The notes: generated by a model not told the origin, from the letters alone. Shown: positions 1-11,738, counted from the stretch's first letter. The stretch is DNA of 64,000 bases from Talpa occidentalis (GCF_014898055.3 NW_023605305.1:112068734-112132733), one strand, 5' to 3'. Numbers and translations are program-made.

Positions 1-22
1 CCTTGCACCACCAGGGAGGCCC
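1..22 (-). repeat. SINE fragment (tRNA-derived head), cut by window edge
   Basis: The first 22 bases end in CACCAGGGAGGCCC, the reverse complement of the 5' head shared by all the SINEs here. The rest of the element lies left of the window, in a TTF2 intron. Confidence 0.75.
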
Positions 23-157
23 TCCACTCTTGCTTTCTTAAGCTCCATTCTTATGTCACTCTCTCTAGCTCGCAGTCCCCAGTTTGAAGGTAAGAGGGAG
101 CCCTCAGTATTCATGTATTTCCATCCTGTTGTTGGATTTCACTTCTGCTTCTTTCAG

Positions 158-339
158 GGTCCCTCGACTCCTTTGCTTCGAATACTCTGGGCTCGCATCA
201 TATTGGACGAGGCTCACAATATTAAGAATCATGAGGTGCAGACCTCCATCGCCGTGTGTCAGCTACAGGCCTGTGCACGTTGGGCTGTCACTGGAACCCC
301 CATCCAGAACAACTTGTTGGACATGTATTCACTGCTGAA
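158..339 (+). CDS. TTF2: TTF2 coding exon with DEAH box (first exon in window)
   Basis: TTF2 is a SWI/SNF2-family DNA-dependent ATPase that strips RNA polymerase II and nascent RNA from DNA, notably at mitotic entry. This exon begins after a pyrimidine-rich acceptor ending CAG and encodes [20 protein letters not shown], i.e. helicase motif II, then the motif III region [11 protein letters not shown]. It ends with two bases of a lysine codon at a GTGAGT donor. The N-terminal zinc finger and nucleotide-binding (motif I) exons are not here and presumably lie to the left. Eleven exons from here to the stop stay in one frame and give 442 residues closely matching the C-terminal part of human TTF2 as I recall it. 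Acceptor and donor were chosen for phase and similarity. Confidence 0.96.
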
Positions 340-1026
340 GTGAGTCACTCTGGGATTGTGTAAATGTGAACCCTGCCAGACACCGCGATTATTTCTCATC
401 TCACGATAAAGCTCTGGTGTGTGCTGTTCTCTCATGGAGCAGCCTCCTTGAAAGGGCAAAAGGAATTAATATTTATAAGAAAATAATCACTTCACAGACT
501 GGCTGATAACAGACTTTGATTACACCCAGCTCCTATGTGTGGGAAAACTAGGACAGATTGAATTAAAGGGAACAACAGTCATTTTTCTTCAGCTAAGTGA
601 ATGTATTAGCCTAGTTCTGCATTAAAACATGTGGCCTGGGGTCAGGAGTGCCATTTATTTGAAGCAAACGGAAGAGAAGGCCAATGTTAAAATACTTGCT
701 TTTATTCAGACGAGGCTATAAGAGGATGTGGAATTCCTTTGCTGACCTTTGAAGCATCAGGAATAAATTCTGCTCGTTTCTAGACTCTGTTGTGATGATA
801 CAGACACCGTTCATGGGCAAATTCACGTTTTCATGATGTGGTTTTTGTTATTGACTGGGGTCCTTTTGATCTGTCTAGCAGAGCTTGCAATGAATTCGCT
901 TTTAAAAATGATAAGATGACAGATGAAACAGGAAAGCTGATGCGTCTTCATCTCTTGTCTTCCTTGCACCTTTGCTCCCTCCTCCCACACCTCTCCTTTC
1001 CGGCTCGCCAACCTTCCCCAACAAAG
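340..1026 (+). other. TTF2: TTF2 intron
   Basis: Begins GTGAGT and ends at the AG at 1025-1026. I see no further gene or recognisable recent repeat. The short open frames here have no family resemblance. Confidence 0.8.
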
Positions 1027-1180
1027 ATTTCTTCGTTGTTCTCCATTTGATAAGTTGAGTCTGTGGAAGAGTCAGGTTGACAACAGTACAAAGAAGGGAG
1101 GAGAGCGGTTAAGTGTCTTAACCAGAAGCCTTTTGCTGAGGAGAACAAAAGAGCAGACGGATGCAGCCGGCAAGCCCTTG
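1027..1180 (+). CDS. TTF2: TTF2 coding exon
   Basis: The first base completes a split lysine codon. The frame then reads [19 protein letters not shown], followed by a KKGGERL segment and LLLRRTKEQ, and stops after GKPL. This matches the linker after motif III in TTF2; in SNF2 proteins the LLRRTK stretch precedes the second RecA-like lobe. The donor is TTG|GTAATC and the exon ends in phase 0. A window stop codon just upstream in this frame supports the acceptor at 1025-1026. Confidence 0.94.
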
Positions 1181-1466
1181 GTAATCTCACCGCGTGTGTC
1201 CCTGGGGAACCCGGGGGCCATGACCACGGCCTTGTCTTAGGCTGAACAGTCATCTGCTTTGATCTGGGAGCCCCTGAGCGCCCCATTTTCCTACGAGGGG
1301 ACCCTAGGGTTGCTGTGCAGTGCTGAGCATCCTCTTTAGGGAAGAGGGGGGAATTCTGTCCCAAGGTTGATGGGATTTCCCGTGTCAACCCTGGGGGATG
1401 TGCTCTGTAATATTTGGTTCACTGGCATAACTTCATTCCAGCTCCTCTTTCATTTTATTCTTCCAG

Positions 1467-1558
1467 GTGGTGCTGCCCCAGCGTGTGTTCCAGTTTCACT
1501 GCTTAGAGCTTTCTGTAGCTGAAAAGGAAGTTTACAGTGTCCTTTTTGCAACATCAAG
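1467..1558 (+). CDS. TTF2: TTF2 coding exon
   Basis: Acceptor TTCTTCCAG, then VVLPQRVFQFHCLELSVAEK and EVYSVLFATS. The human counterpart reads VILPQRKFQLHHLKLSEDEE, so the LPQR core is kept while the following helix is diverged. Ends with AG of an arginine codon at donor GTGTGT. Confidence 0.93.
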
Positions 1559-2587
1559 GTGTGTGTGCAGTGGCAAGGCACCGTCCCACACGCGTTGTTC
1601 TCTTCTTGCTGGCAAGCCAGTGGAGGGTCAGGTTGCCTGAGACCGTCCTTATGGGGTCACTGATAAGCTGATACTTGCGTTCCTTCATCTGGGTTCCCTT
1701 GCCCTTGCCCCAGCTCACCTTGGTCTCATGTACATGGAAGGCCTTCAAGCCTCTTCTTCACTGATGTCCTTGCATAGAATCTTCAAGTAGGGTCGCTGTC
1801 CCCTGGGTCGGTCTGGTCCTCCTGGCACCTTTTGGGAAAGTGCTTTGGAACTTAAAATATACTGCTTTCTGATTCTTCTTGTCACTGCTTCTTGGTACTT
1901 TCGCAAAAGCTTTCCATCCTGAATTCCACGTTTATTTTCACCCACTTGTTTTTTTTTTTTTTTTTTTAAGATTTATTTATTTATTTATTTATTTATGCAT
2001 ACATTTATTTATGCAGGCCAGAGATGGGGGGGGCGGTAAGAGAATTCACCAGAGACAGAGTGGAGAGCAGAACAGGTGGATCGAAGTATACTGCTGAGGG
2101 GAGCAGCAGGCGAGACAGGAGAGGTCTGCTGTGCCATGTGGGTCAGCTCCCTGGCCGGGATTGAACTCATGCTGCAGTGGCTGCAGATAGCTTCATAGGG
2201 CTGTGTCTTAAGCCATTGCGCCACCAGGGAGGCCCCAGTGCACCTTTTTTTTTACTATCTATCAAGAGTACTATAACATTGATGTTAGATTCATAAATAT
2301 TAATATACTAAATCAATGTAGTATATAATTAATATTACCTATAATAATAACACTGTGGTATTGATACATTTGTTAATTATTTTAAGATGACTTGTATTTT
2401 AGTTAATTATGTATTTTTCATTGCCTCTGCCTAGTGCTTGCTGAACCTGACCTCATTTCACCACATCTGTAAGGCGGTCAGGTCCTGCAAGCACAGTTCC
2501 GCGATGACCATTGTAACCATGGCCTAAACCACCATTTGGTCTTAGCAACCCTCCTATGTGCATTTTTTTTTTTTTTGTCTGAGACAG
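1559..2587 (+). other. TTF2: TTF2 intron with one SINE and an AT-rich block
   Basis: Holds the minus-strand SINE at 1949-2235 and then an AT-rich stretch at about 2250-2420. Nothing else recognised. Confidence 0.8.
1949..2235 (-). repeat. tRNA-derived SINE, full length, antisense to TTF2
   Basis: On the plus strand it reads poly(T), a TTTA repeat, the diagnostic CACCAGAGACAGAG block, GAGGGGAGCAGCAGG, then the head ending CACCAGGGAGGCCC. It is thus an intact minus-strand copy of the tRNA-derived family that recurs across the window. The TTTA run is expanded and includes a duplicated ATGCATACATTTATTTATGC. Confidence 0.85.
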
Positions 2588-2670
2588 GTCAATTGTGCAG
2601 TCCTATCTTAGAAGACATGAAGGTGAGGACAACCAGTCTGAAGAAAGCTCTGATGATCCATTCAGTAGAG
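2588..2670 (+). CDS. TTF2: TTF2 coding exon, variable linker
   Basis: Preceded by a long T tract and CTGAGACAG. Encodes SIVQSYLRRHEGEDNQSEES then SDDPFSR, with split codons at both ends. The human equivalent has SYLKRHES...NQSGRSPNNPFSR, so the SYL(K/R)RHE and PFSR anchors are conserved and the middle has become acidic. Donor AG|GTGAGA. Confidence 0.9.
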
Positions 2671-3048
2671 GTGAGAAGTGGGACCCTCATACACACATCG
2701 CTGGGGAAATGTGGGTTCAGATTCAGTAAAATTACAGAAAGGAGGTCTTGAATTCTTAATATCAGAGACTTGACCTCAAATAGGAATCTTAACCCAAATA
2801 AAATATGCGGATCCACTAGCACTAGACCTAGCGAGCTAAGCTTCTTTGGCATGACTTTTAAAATCTGCTCTATTAAAATGCCAGTAAGTCTGTAAAGAAA
2901 ACCACTCTTTCATTGGGCTTCATTGGTCCAGAAGTGAGTTATAACTACACCTTTGATTCTTAGATCAAAGAAGTTTAAAATAGCCACATCTAGTTCCTGA
3001 TTCTTTCCCACATTTCCAATTCAAACCCTGTGTTTTCCTCCTTGGAAG

Positions 3049-3182
3049 TGGCCCAGGAGTTTGGGTACAGCGGCCCTGCATGCCCCACAGCCACGGTCTC
3101 ACAGAGTGTCAGCAAGAGGAACGTACTGTCTCAGCTGCTGAGGCTCCGCCAGTGTTGCTGCCATCTTTCTTTGTTGAAGACG
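3049..3182 (+). CDS. TTF2: TTF2 coding exon, cysteine-rich segment
   Basis: Acceptor CTTGGAAG. Encodes a variable stretch and then [18 protein letters not shown], a signature TTF2 segment with three consecutive cysteines. Ends in phase 0 after an ACG codon at donor GTAAGA. Confidence 0.95.
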
Positions 3183-3942
3183 GTAAGAAAAGCCCTTTTC
3201 TTAAGCGTGGTGCCCGGGCGCTGCTGGAGAAGTTCCTCTCGGCCTCCTGCGACGGGGTCCGTTCTGCTGGGTCAAGGAGAATGGGGCTCGGAGTGGTTTG
3301 GTTTGGCTTGGGGCAGAAAAGAAGGGGCTTTTTGGTTTGTTTATTTTACTTTATGTTCATCTTTATCGAGCTTGGTCATCCCCACCGTCTTGAGAGCAGT
3401 TTTTATTGTTTGTATTGAATAAGCTTTCAGAAGGGAAATTGCATTTTGTTAAAAAGGAGACTGAATACTTTGGTATTTTAGCATATTAGAAGGCTAGTTT
3501 GGTTATTGTGTTTTGTTTTTATTTTCTGCCTTCAGGCATTATTAAGGCTTTTAAGTGTAGTTAGGAAATCTCAAGTATTTGTACAATTGGAAAAGTTGCC
3601 TTCAGGTAGATGGAGGCACATCCACAGTTGAGAGCATCTGTCATTCTTTTGAGCAATTGGGATAATATACTTGGATGCTCAATAGCTTCATTAACTGTGC
3701 TGCTCCATCGAGGGGAGGTGGAATGCCCGACTGATCTGTCTGGCAAGTCTCTGGAAATACCCATCATTTGATTTATTTTTAATTTGGTGGAAAAACGTGC
3801 AAGGTTCCATTTTCATCAGGGTTTCTCTGATCACAAATCATAAGACATCTTACTGTGTGGCGTGTTGGGTGTGATGTGTTGGTGCATTCTCTGGCTTGCT
3901 GCCCCGGCTGCCCTCCCACTTCCCCCTCCCTGTCCTGCTCAG
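3183..3942 (+). other. TTF2: TTF2 intron
   Basis: No recognisable gene or clear recent repeat. It ends in a strong pyrimidine tract, CTCCCTGTCCTGCTCAG. Confidence 0.8.
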
Positions 3943-4113
3943 GCCCTGGACCCGTCGGAACTGAAGAGCGAGGGCCTGGACCTCTCCCTGGAGGAGCAGC
4001 TCAGCGCTCTGACCTTGTCCGAATTCCATGACGCAGAGCTGTCATCCACTGTCGCCCTCAATGGCAAACATTTCCAGGTGGAGCTGTTTGAAGACACGAG
4101 AGAGAGCACCAAG
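3943..4113 (+). CDS. TTF2: TTF2 coding exon
   Basis: A 57-codon phase 0-0 exon. It encodes [20 protein letters not shown], then SALTLSEF and a segment ending RESTK at donor AAG|GTACTT. Human TTF2 has ALDPMELKGEGLVLSLEEQL followed by SALTLSEL in the same place. Confidence 0.96.
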
Positions 4114-6353
4114 GTACTTCTGTCACCACTGTTGCGGCGGATTGACTTTGAGGCCTCGCGTTTCCCAACCTGGGATCACTGGTTTTGTCCAAGCGGGTCC
4201 AGCCTCTAGATGGGAGGGCGAGAACCGCTCGGTGAAAGCTGCTCAGATTTGCCTTCTGGTCTTAAACTCTGATTTTATTTCACGAGTGATACTAAGCTCT
4301 TACCACATAGCAAGCTTTTTGAGAGTGGTTTGGGCTTGCCTCAACATCAAGGCGGATTTTCCGTCCTGCACTAGCGGCAGAGGACCCCTCCCGCTGTCAG
4401 CAGCACCTAAGTGAGCAGCAGTTTGTTTCTGGGAAGCTTTAAAGGGAAACAACAAAGCCTGGGCCTTCAAGACTGACACATCTGGGCGACAGTTGCTCCG
4501 ACTGTTGAAAGGCATCCATCTGCGAGGATCGTTTCCTACAGAAGCTTCTGTCTTCATTAGTCATTCTGTTGCCTTTTCATTAGAGCTTTTCAAGGGGAGG
4601 GAGGCTGAGCTCTGTTCTGAGGGCCCCTTGCCTCTCACTTGCCTGGCTTGGTGTCCTGCCCACAAGCTTGCCCCTAAAGGTGGGGCTTCTTTTTCGCTCT
4701 GCTGCTATCTTAACCTGCCCTTCCTCACCTAAACCTCAATTCTCAAGGGCTTTTTTTAAAAAAAAAAACAAAGTAACCAGAAAGGAGGTTGCTGCCAAGG
4801 GAGCGGTGCTGTGGAAGAATCACGATAATGAAAAGTTTCAAATATTTACCTTGGTCTTCCTCACTGTTACTTGGGAGAAACATAAGATGGCTACCATGTG
4901 AGGCCAAGCTTCATACCCTCACATCTTCGAAGTTAGCTATTGATTAAAACTTCCATTCTTGTTAATTTGTGTTTCTGGTCTCATAGGTAGTATTAATGCA
5001 CAAAACTTCTTGACACAAGCCCATTAACATAGGGCTGTTTCACACAGGGAAGGTGGTTATTTTGTAGATAAACCTTCTGTGTGTAGATAACACACAGAAG
5101 GGCCTGGAATTTGAGCCCCACTCAGGGGCCGTGAATCCTGCCCTCTGGGCCTCTGGTCAGCTCCACCATGTGGGAGAGAGTGCCTCAGCGTGGAGTCCCC
5201 AAGACATCAGGTACTTACTGTCCCTGCTTTCTTCTTCAAATTCAAAATGGTTCAATCCTCAGACTTAGTTGCAGCCCAGGCATCAGTCAGCCAGGTGACT
5301 GGGTTCCGGTTCCTGCCTTTGTTCAGGTTGGAAGGGGCTGCACAGTTTGCCAGTGTAACAATGTGGCCTGTCCCGGCTGCCTCCGAGCCTCTTTTTTTTT
5401 TCTGGCGAGATTTGTGAGCTCTTAACTGGGCATTCTAAAGGGGTGATGGTGGCGTAAGACATCTTCATCACCTGAGTCCTGGTTCACCATCCTGTGGCTG
5501 AACCCTGGGGCCCTGAGATGCAGTTGGAAGGTCATCCGTATTAACAGCCAGTCGGGAAGGACTCACAGGCTCAGCTGCTCTCCCAAGCCATGCCCTGTGT
5601 CTCACTGAGTCTCCTGTGTGGGTGTGAGTGGGCACTGGAGGGTTTGGGTAGACCCCAGCGAGCTTGTTTGGAAGCTTCAGAGCATGTGCCTCGACTGGAT
5701 GGGCCTCTTTCTTCAGCAGCACTTACAGCAGGTCCTAAAGTGGAGCAGGTTCTCACTCTGCAGACATTAGACCCATACCTTTTCTCACCTGGCAGTGCGT
5801 CGGCTGCTCAGGGCACAGACAGGCGCGGCTCGTCCTCCTGCACCTAAGTACCTAAGTGGTGAAAGCAAGAGGCGATGGCTACACAGCCACTATAGAGCGT
5901 GAAGAAGACCTGATGACAGAAAGGGCGCTAGAGGGGGGCATGGCTGGCAAAGCCTAACCCTACTGTAGGGGACCTCCAAGAAATGAGGTGAGGCTGACTC
6001 ACAGGAGTCCTAGGCAGGGGGTGGCATGGACACAGGTGAGACAGTGTCACTTGGTGGAGGAAGAATCTTGTGAGGAGCATCGTTTGAGGCGGATGCAGTG
6101 GGTGATGGGCCTAGAGATGCAGGCAGAGCCGACAGCCTCCGGTGGCCCCCCGTCATCCTCAGTGAGTGACCACTCGTGAGTCTAAAGGGGAGGAAAACAA
6201 GGAATTTATAATTTAGAACTAGTGGTCTGCGTGCGGAGAGGAGTCAGGGGCAGACCAGGTGCTGTGAGTGACTGTTTCCATAATTCAAGTGAGAGAAAAT
6301 GGAGAAAAATGAATTGACTTAAGCCTACATATGTTAATGTAACCTTTCCCCAG
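4114..6353 (+). other. TTF2: TTF2 intron, no recognisable gene
   Basis: About 2.2 kb. I see no SINE or L1 of the families found elsewhere. A perfect 12-bp hairpin lies at 5073-5101. Short open frames have no domain support. Confidence 0.75.
5073..5101. repeat. Perfect inverted repeat, 12-bp arms, 5-nt loop
   Basis: CCTTCTGTGTGT at 5073-5084 and its exact reverse complement at 5090-5101 are separated by AGATA. It sits deep in a TTF2 intron. It could form a short RNA hairpin in the pre-mRNA; no function is evident. Confidence 0.8.
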
Positions 6354-6412
6354 ATCTTATGCCTGCTGGAAAAGTTGGAGGCAATCCGAAGAGAACCAGG
6401 GTCCCAGAAGAG
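6354..6412 (+). CDS. TTF2: TTF2 coding exon (short)
   Basis: 59 nt after acceptor CCCCAG. Encodes ILCLLEKLEAIRREPGSQK plus two bases of a serine codon at donor AG|GTAAAT. It corresponds to human ISSLLAELEAIQRNSASQK just before motif IV. Confidence 0.93.
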
Positions 6413-7217
6413 GTAAATGCGTGCCTTGTCCACATGTTGCTTATAATTAAGCAGAGACCTTTGATCTCGCTGATAGTCATCAGTCTGAGCTTTTCTGTAT
6501 CAAGGGCCTTGATCTTGCTCCGCAGAAAGCACTGAGATACAGCTCATACCCTGTGGCTTCGAATGAGAATATTTGTGGCACAGACCGAAAAGGAAATCAG
6601 AGGATCAGGGTTAGCTGAGCAGCTGAAGAAATGCTGAAAAGTAGAGAAGCTTCTAAGGAAAAGGAAGGGGTAGCAGGTGCAGGAGAGAGCCTGTGCGTGG
6701 GCAGGGTGCCAGGAATGTTCTTAAGCTGGGTGAGGGGGCATAGGAGGTTCGCTTTGCTGACTATTAGCCTTCCATACAGGTTATGCATCTGCATTTGTAT
6801 GTGTGAGATGCCAGGACCTAAAAATTTTAGACTAATTGAAACATAGCACAGAGGGGAGGGTGGGGGTGAGACAGAGAAACCCTGGCAGCTTGTTCTGGCC
6901 AGCAAGGGGCGGTAGGTAGCCTGCACCCCTCTGCTGTGGGACCAAAGATCTCCTTCAGAAGTGCCCCCTGCCCCCAGGTGATAGGAGGCAACCTTCATGG
7001 TTTTAGTGTAGCCCCCACGTAGTTCTGACTTCACTCAGCACACAGTAAGTTACAGACAAGGAACAGCGGAAGCTCACGGGACCCAGGTGTGTGTCTTTAC
7101 CCCTCAGGTAATAGGGAGGCACTGTCGATGGCTGAATCTGAGAACAGTGGGGTCGTTGGCGCCTCCTGTGGGTGAGTTTGTTTAACCTGCCGGGGCGGGT
7201 GTTTGCTCCTCCTGCAG

Positions 7218-7368
7218 TGTCATCGTCTCCCAGTGGACCAGCATGCTCAAAGTTGTGGCCCGGCACCTCAGGAGGCACGGACTGACTTACGACACCATCG
7301 ATGGCTCTGTGAACTCCAAGCAGAGAATGGACTTGGTGGAGGCCTTTAATACCTCCAGATCCCCTCAG
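7218..7368 (+). CDS. TTF2: TTF2 coding exon, helicase C lobe motif IV
   Basis: Acceptor CTCCTGCAG. The split serine is followed by [19 protein letters not shown], then [11 protein letters not shown] and [10 protein letters not shown]. These are the SNF2 motif IV and IVa/Ia-like elements of the helicase C-terminal lobe (QWT, the IDGS turn, the R..LVE.F helix). Ends phase 0 at CAG|GTACGC. Confidence 0.97.
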
Positions 7369-8025
7369 GTACGCGCTGGTCGCCCCAGAGCTGAATAATT
7401 AAGAGCAAATTGTTCCCAGTTACACAGAGAGCAGCAGCATGTAGCAGCGCAGTGTAAAAATAGTCACAGCCTTGATCTCTCCAGGTGTCTGTAATTGATC
7501 AGGTGTGCGGCTGATCTACAGAGGATCCGACATGAGGGCCGGGGGGCAGTCAGCAGAGCTGGTAGGATCTGAGAACCTTTGCAAAGGAGGCAGGTCTTGA
7601 AGGTCGGCAGGACCCCAGGAAAGAGGAGGGAAGAGGGAGAATCCACGCCTCCGCCTCTGGGTGCTAAGAATGTGGAAAGCACTCGGTGAGTGACAGGCGA
7701 ATCGTAGCAGTGAGGCGGGGCTCGCCCAGACTGACGGGCCCGAGAGACTCTGAACCTGGCCACCCACCCTGCTCTTGTAACCCTGGTACATTCTAGCAGG
7801 CACGCGGTTGTTTTGAAATTAACTCACCCAAAAAAGGAAGTTATCTTGAAGGTGAGGCGGGGGGAGGGCATCATACCGTTTCATACGACAGCACGTTTGT
7901 GACAGCAGGCGATACGCCGGGAACACGTTGCTTAGCTGTGTTGACCGTGGGCTTGAACCGAGCCAGAGGGAGAGACTGTCTGAGGCCCCATCCGTGCAGA
8001 GTTAATGGTGTGCCTCCTTTTGAAG

Positions 8026-8108
8026 GTTATGCTGATCTCTCTCACCGCTGGAGGCGTTGGCCTGAACCTGACCGGAGGAAACCATCTTTTTCTTATGGAC
8101 ATGCACTG
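8026..8108 (+). CDS. TTF2: TTF2 coding exon, helicase motif V
   Basis: Encodes [19 protein letters not shown] then HLFLMDMHW. The AGGVGLNL core is SNF2 motif V and DMHWNP follows across the splice. The tryptophan codon is split TG|G at donor GTAATG. The threonine at SL(T)AGG differs from leucine in the human protein as I recall it. Confidence 0.97.
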
Positions 8109-9409
8109 GTAATGGTTGGTTTTCTCCAGTTGCCGCAGCGCAGCAGGGAGGCCAGTGGGCTAGCGGGCTACGGTCATGCCTGTGCACACGTGTGTGTCGA
8201 TACAGATCAGAGCAGGGTGTTGTTTGACAGCCTTCATTCCCGAGCAAGGCAGGCTTTAAATGACTCCTTAAAATAGTCTGTTCACTTTATTGTTAATCTA
8301 ACATCTGTTTCCATGGAAACTGGGCAAAAAGGCTTTTCCTCATGGCTGAGAGCTGCCTCACTCTGTTTTACCTCTTCAAAATACCTTATTTCAGACATTT
8401 ATTGACAGTCAAAGAAATCTCAACCCCGGAGAGAGGGAGAAGCGCCCTCCGAGGGACAGGTGAAGAGATGAGATTGTGAAATTAGATTAGAAACACTCAG
8501 CACCAGCGCCTGCATTCACCGCACGCCGCCCCTGGCAGCGGGAGCCATGAGCTAGGGTGTGGCCAGGAGAGTGTGAGAACTAGGGCCACGTTTGGTTTTC
8601 CAGTTAAGTCCATCTGATGTTGCTGCTGGGAACTGTCATCCGTCTACATCTCCAGGCGGCCCAGATTGGCACAAAGGGGCCGCCCACTACTGCCTTCTGG
8701 GAGGATGTGTTTAGGTTTTGCTTGGATGCCCCTGGACATGTGCTGAAGGGAAGCAGACCAATTACACCACTTCGGGATGGAGAAATGTTGCCCAGGGTTT
8801 TAAAGAGAAAAGATGAGGCAGTAGTTGGGAGATCAGAATGAGAGCTATTAAGAAGGAACAAATTAAGTTTCCCTGTAGAAACATAGAAAGCTGGAGTTGA
8901 AGTTGACAGCGGCCTTAGAGATCGCTAGCCAGCCCTCACGTTTCCCAGTAGCGATCTGGAGCCAGAGGGTTGGGGTTAGGTGACTGGGCCAAGGTCAGCC
9001 AGCTCATTAGTCATGGCTTTGAGCACCGGTTTCCCCTCTGTTACTTATAGTTCTCAACTGATGATGGTGCTCAGAGCTGTTCTTAGAATGATCTGAGCGC
9101 TATCTTTCTTTGGAGGGCAGAAGATAATCTGGGACTTTCTGAATCCCATTATAACCTAGGATGGTGATTTTCTAAATTTTTGTGTAATTACTTTAGGGGA
9201 GAGAGTAAATATTGCCAGATTTGCAGGCTACACAGGGCTACAAGGGTGTATCACATACTCTTCGTGACAACCCTTTAAAAATGTGATGGCCATCATTAGC
9301 CGAGAGTCCTATAAAAACAGGCTGCAGGATGGTTTACAGTGGGATCTGCCCCCCGACCCCTGGCCTAGGACGTCAGTGCCATTCAGCTTTTTTGCCTGTC
9401 TTGTAACAG
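8109..9409 (+). other. TTF2: TTF2 intron with an old MIR-like fragment
   Basis: The stretch at about 8890-9035 resembles an antisense MIR-type repeat (CCAAGGTCAGCCAGCTCATTAG core). The rest shows nothing recognisable. Confidence 0.65.
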
Positions 9410-9484
9410 GAATCCATCACTTGAAGATCAGGCTTGTGACCGGATTTACCGATTGGGCCAGAAGAAAGATGTCTTCATACACAG
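9410..9484 (+). CDS. TTF2: TTF2 coding exon, helicase motif VI
   Basis: Encodes [20 protein letters not shown] and VFIH with split codons at both ends. [11 protein letters not shown] is motif VI with its arginine finger. Acceptor TTGTAACAG, donor CAG|GTAGGC. Confidence 0.97.
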
Positions 9485-11738
9485 GTAGGCGGCAGTCTCC
9501 TGGCCTTAGGCCTTTCCCAAGTCGTGCTTTCATGCAAGGCTCTTTGAGTGTTTTAGAGGAATGTAAAGTATTGGTACTCATATGCTCCCAGTCAGGAAGG
9601 GAGCACAAGCAATCTGGGGGTGATCCTGGAGTTGGTGCAGAAGAACAAGCCCATGTTAATGATGAGCCATTCCAGTCAGAGCAGCCCATGAAAGGACCCT
9701 CCTTTCTGTCTTCTGCTTTTAACCTTTATTTTGACGTTATGTCAGACATACAGAAAAGAACCCAAGAATCCTTACAAGAATACCACCAAAAAATTCCCCC
9801 AATTTTTGATTGCAAGAATAATGCCAAATGCTGATTCTCGTGCACTCTCTGTAGGTGCAAACTTTTTTCTGAGCCATTTGAGAGGGAGTTGCTGCAGGAT
9901 GCTCCTGTAACCCTGGCTACTTCAGTGCACATTTCCTAAATGGAAGGACCCTCTTATGCAACCGCAATCCACTGGCCACAGTCCGGCCAGTTTGCTTTGA
10001 CACTGTTATCTGATCGGTGGACCTGCCTCCATTTTGCCACTTGTCCCCGAGATGTCCTTCACAGCGAGAGAACCCCAGCTCAGTGTGGCCTTAGCGGTCT
10101 GACCCGTCTCATTTAATCTGGAGCAATACCCGAGCCTCTGTGTTCCGTGACATTGACATTTCCAAAGAGCACAAACCAGTGGTTTATGTCCCTCTCTTTG
10201 CAACCCTCTCTGACCAGGAACCGCTTTTCTTTTCTTCCTTTTCATGGCCAGGTTTCCTGAAGAATCAGGAATCACTGTCCTACTTGCTTACCTCCCCTTC
10301 ATTCCTCAACTTTTGCAAAGTGATTTTCCTCCTATTACGCCACTGAAACCGCTCTCGTTAAGAAGCACGTGTCAGTTCCAAAATTTGCCAAACGCAGTGA
10401 TTTTATTTTCTTGTCTCTGCCTCTCAACTCACTCTGTATGCGTCTCCCATAATCATCCTTTCCACTCCAGTAAGTCCACAGTCTGTATCGTGTGTTCCCC
10501 TGTCCCCTAAACTCCAGACCCAGATATCCACATCTCTGTTAAATATCAAGCTGGGTGTCACCTATACACCCATCATTCACTCACTCATCCATGCGTGCAC
10601 ACAGCTCACTGAGCTCCTGCCTCTAAACCTGCTGAACACTGAAGGTGGCAGGTGCAAATCCATGTTCCAGGGACCTAAAATGTCACAGACTGAAATTCTT
10701 CCTTCCTCCCATCTGGTATCACTTACCCTCTGAACTCCTGTGTTTGTGAGCAGCCTCGTTGTTTGTTTGATCATAGAGCTAGACTCCTCCCTCCTCTCAC
10801 TTTGCACATGTCAGGTTCTTTTAATTTTGTTTTCTAAATGTTTCATATAAGCCTCCCTTCCTATCCCCACTTCCATGCCCCGCTTTCAAATCTAACCTCC
10901 TTAACATGATGTGTAAAACCACTCATCATCTGGCCTCCATCAGCCATTGAACAGCTACCGTTATACTCCAACACGACGGAGACCTGACTTTTGCTCTGTC
11001 CAGACTGGCTGATGTGCTCTTCCTCCAACAGACGTGGACTTTGCACACATTGCCCGGCATGCCCATCTCCCTGTGCCATCTGGCAAGCCCTTCCTCATCC
11101 TACCAGCCACACACTGAGAGTTAACTGTTCCATGGAGCCTTCTCTGAATACCCCAGACAGATTCCCTCTCTCCGTTGGCACATGAGACTCATTTCCATTT
11201 TGGCACTTACCATGTTGCAGTATTGTCATCACTTAATATTGTTGTCTCTTGTGTTCTTTTTGAGGGCAGGACTACATTGTCTCTCCAGCCCCACACCTAG
11301 CATAGTAGATGGCATGTGGCGAATGCTTAATCAATACTTGTTGAGTGGCTGAGTGACAACAGTGGTGTTTCATTATTTTGAAAAACCTGTTTTTAGTGTG
11401 AATTAGCACAGAAATAGAACATTGTGCGCTGAAGTTATCACACCTGTCCTGGCAGAAACTTGATACCCTTTGGGTCTCTGACCTTATGATGCAGCTTTTT
11501 GACCATGCCTTCTGCATATCTTTAACAAATTTTGGCCTTTCTCACCTTAGCTTCAGAAAGAAATGAAAAGTCAATTTGCATCCCATCATTTTTAACAGAC
11601 GTGCATTTATTTGCATCTCCTAAATACAGGTTGTTAACCAAACCTAAGAAAAGGAAGGAAGAAATGTCATTTAAAACTAACGAATAAATAGATCTGCCGG
11701 CTTAGGGTTTCTGATTATTTGCTTGTCTATTCTTTTAG
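9485..11738 (+). other. TTF2: Last TTF2 intron with an L2 fragment
   Basis: About 2.25 kb, mostly explained on its right half by an ancient L2 copy (10380-11355). No other gene recognised. Confidence 0.75.
10380..11355 (+). repeat. Ancient LINE L2 fragment
   Basis: A CT-rich coding-derived stretch is followed by the typical L2 end: TTTGAGGGCAGGACTACAT, CACCTAGCATAGTAG and AATGCTTAATCAATACTTG, which echo the L2 3' terminus. Heavily diverged, so the left boundary is approximate. Confidence 0.6.

Noticed and set aside
948..1388. 146-codon minus-strand frame over a TTF2 exon
   Set aside because: Shadow of the exon at 1027-1180 and its flanking introns. No homology recognised.
340..11738. miR-942 in a TTF2 intron
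   Set aside because: The human gene hosts it, but I found no arm resembling it in these introns.
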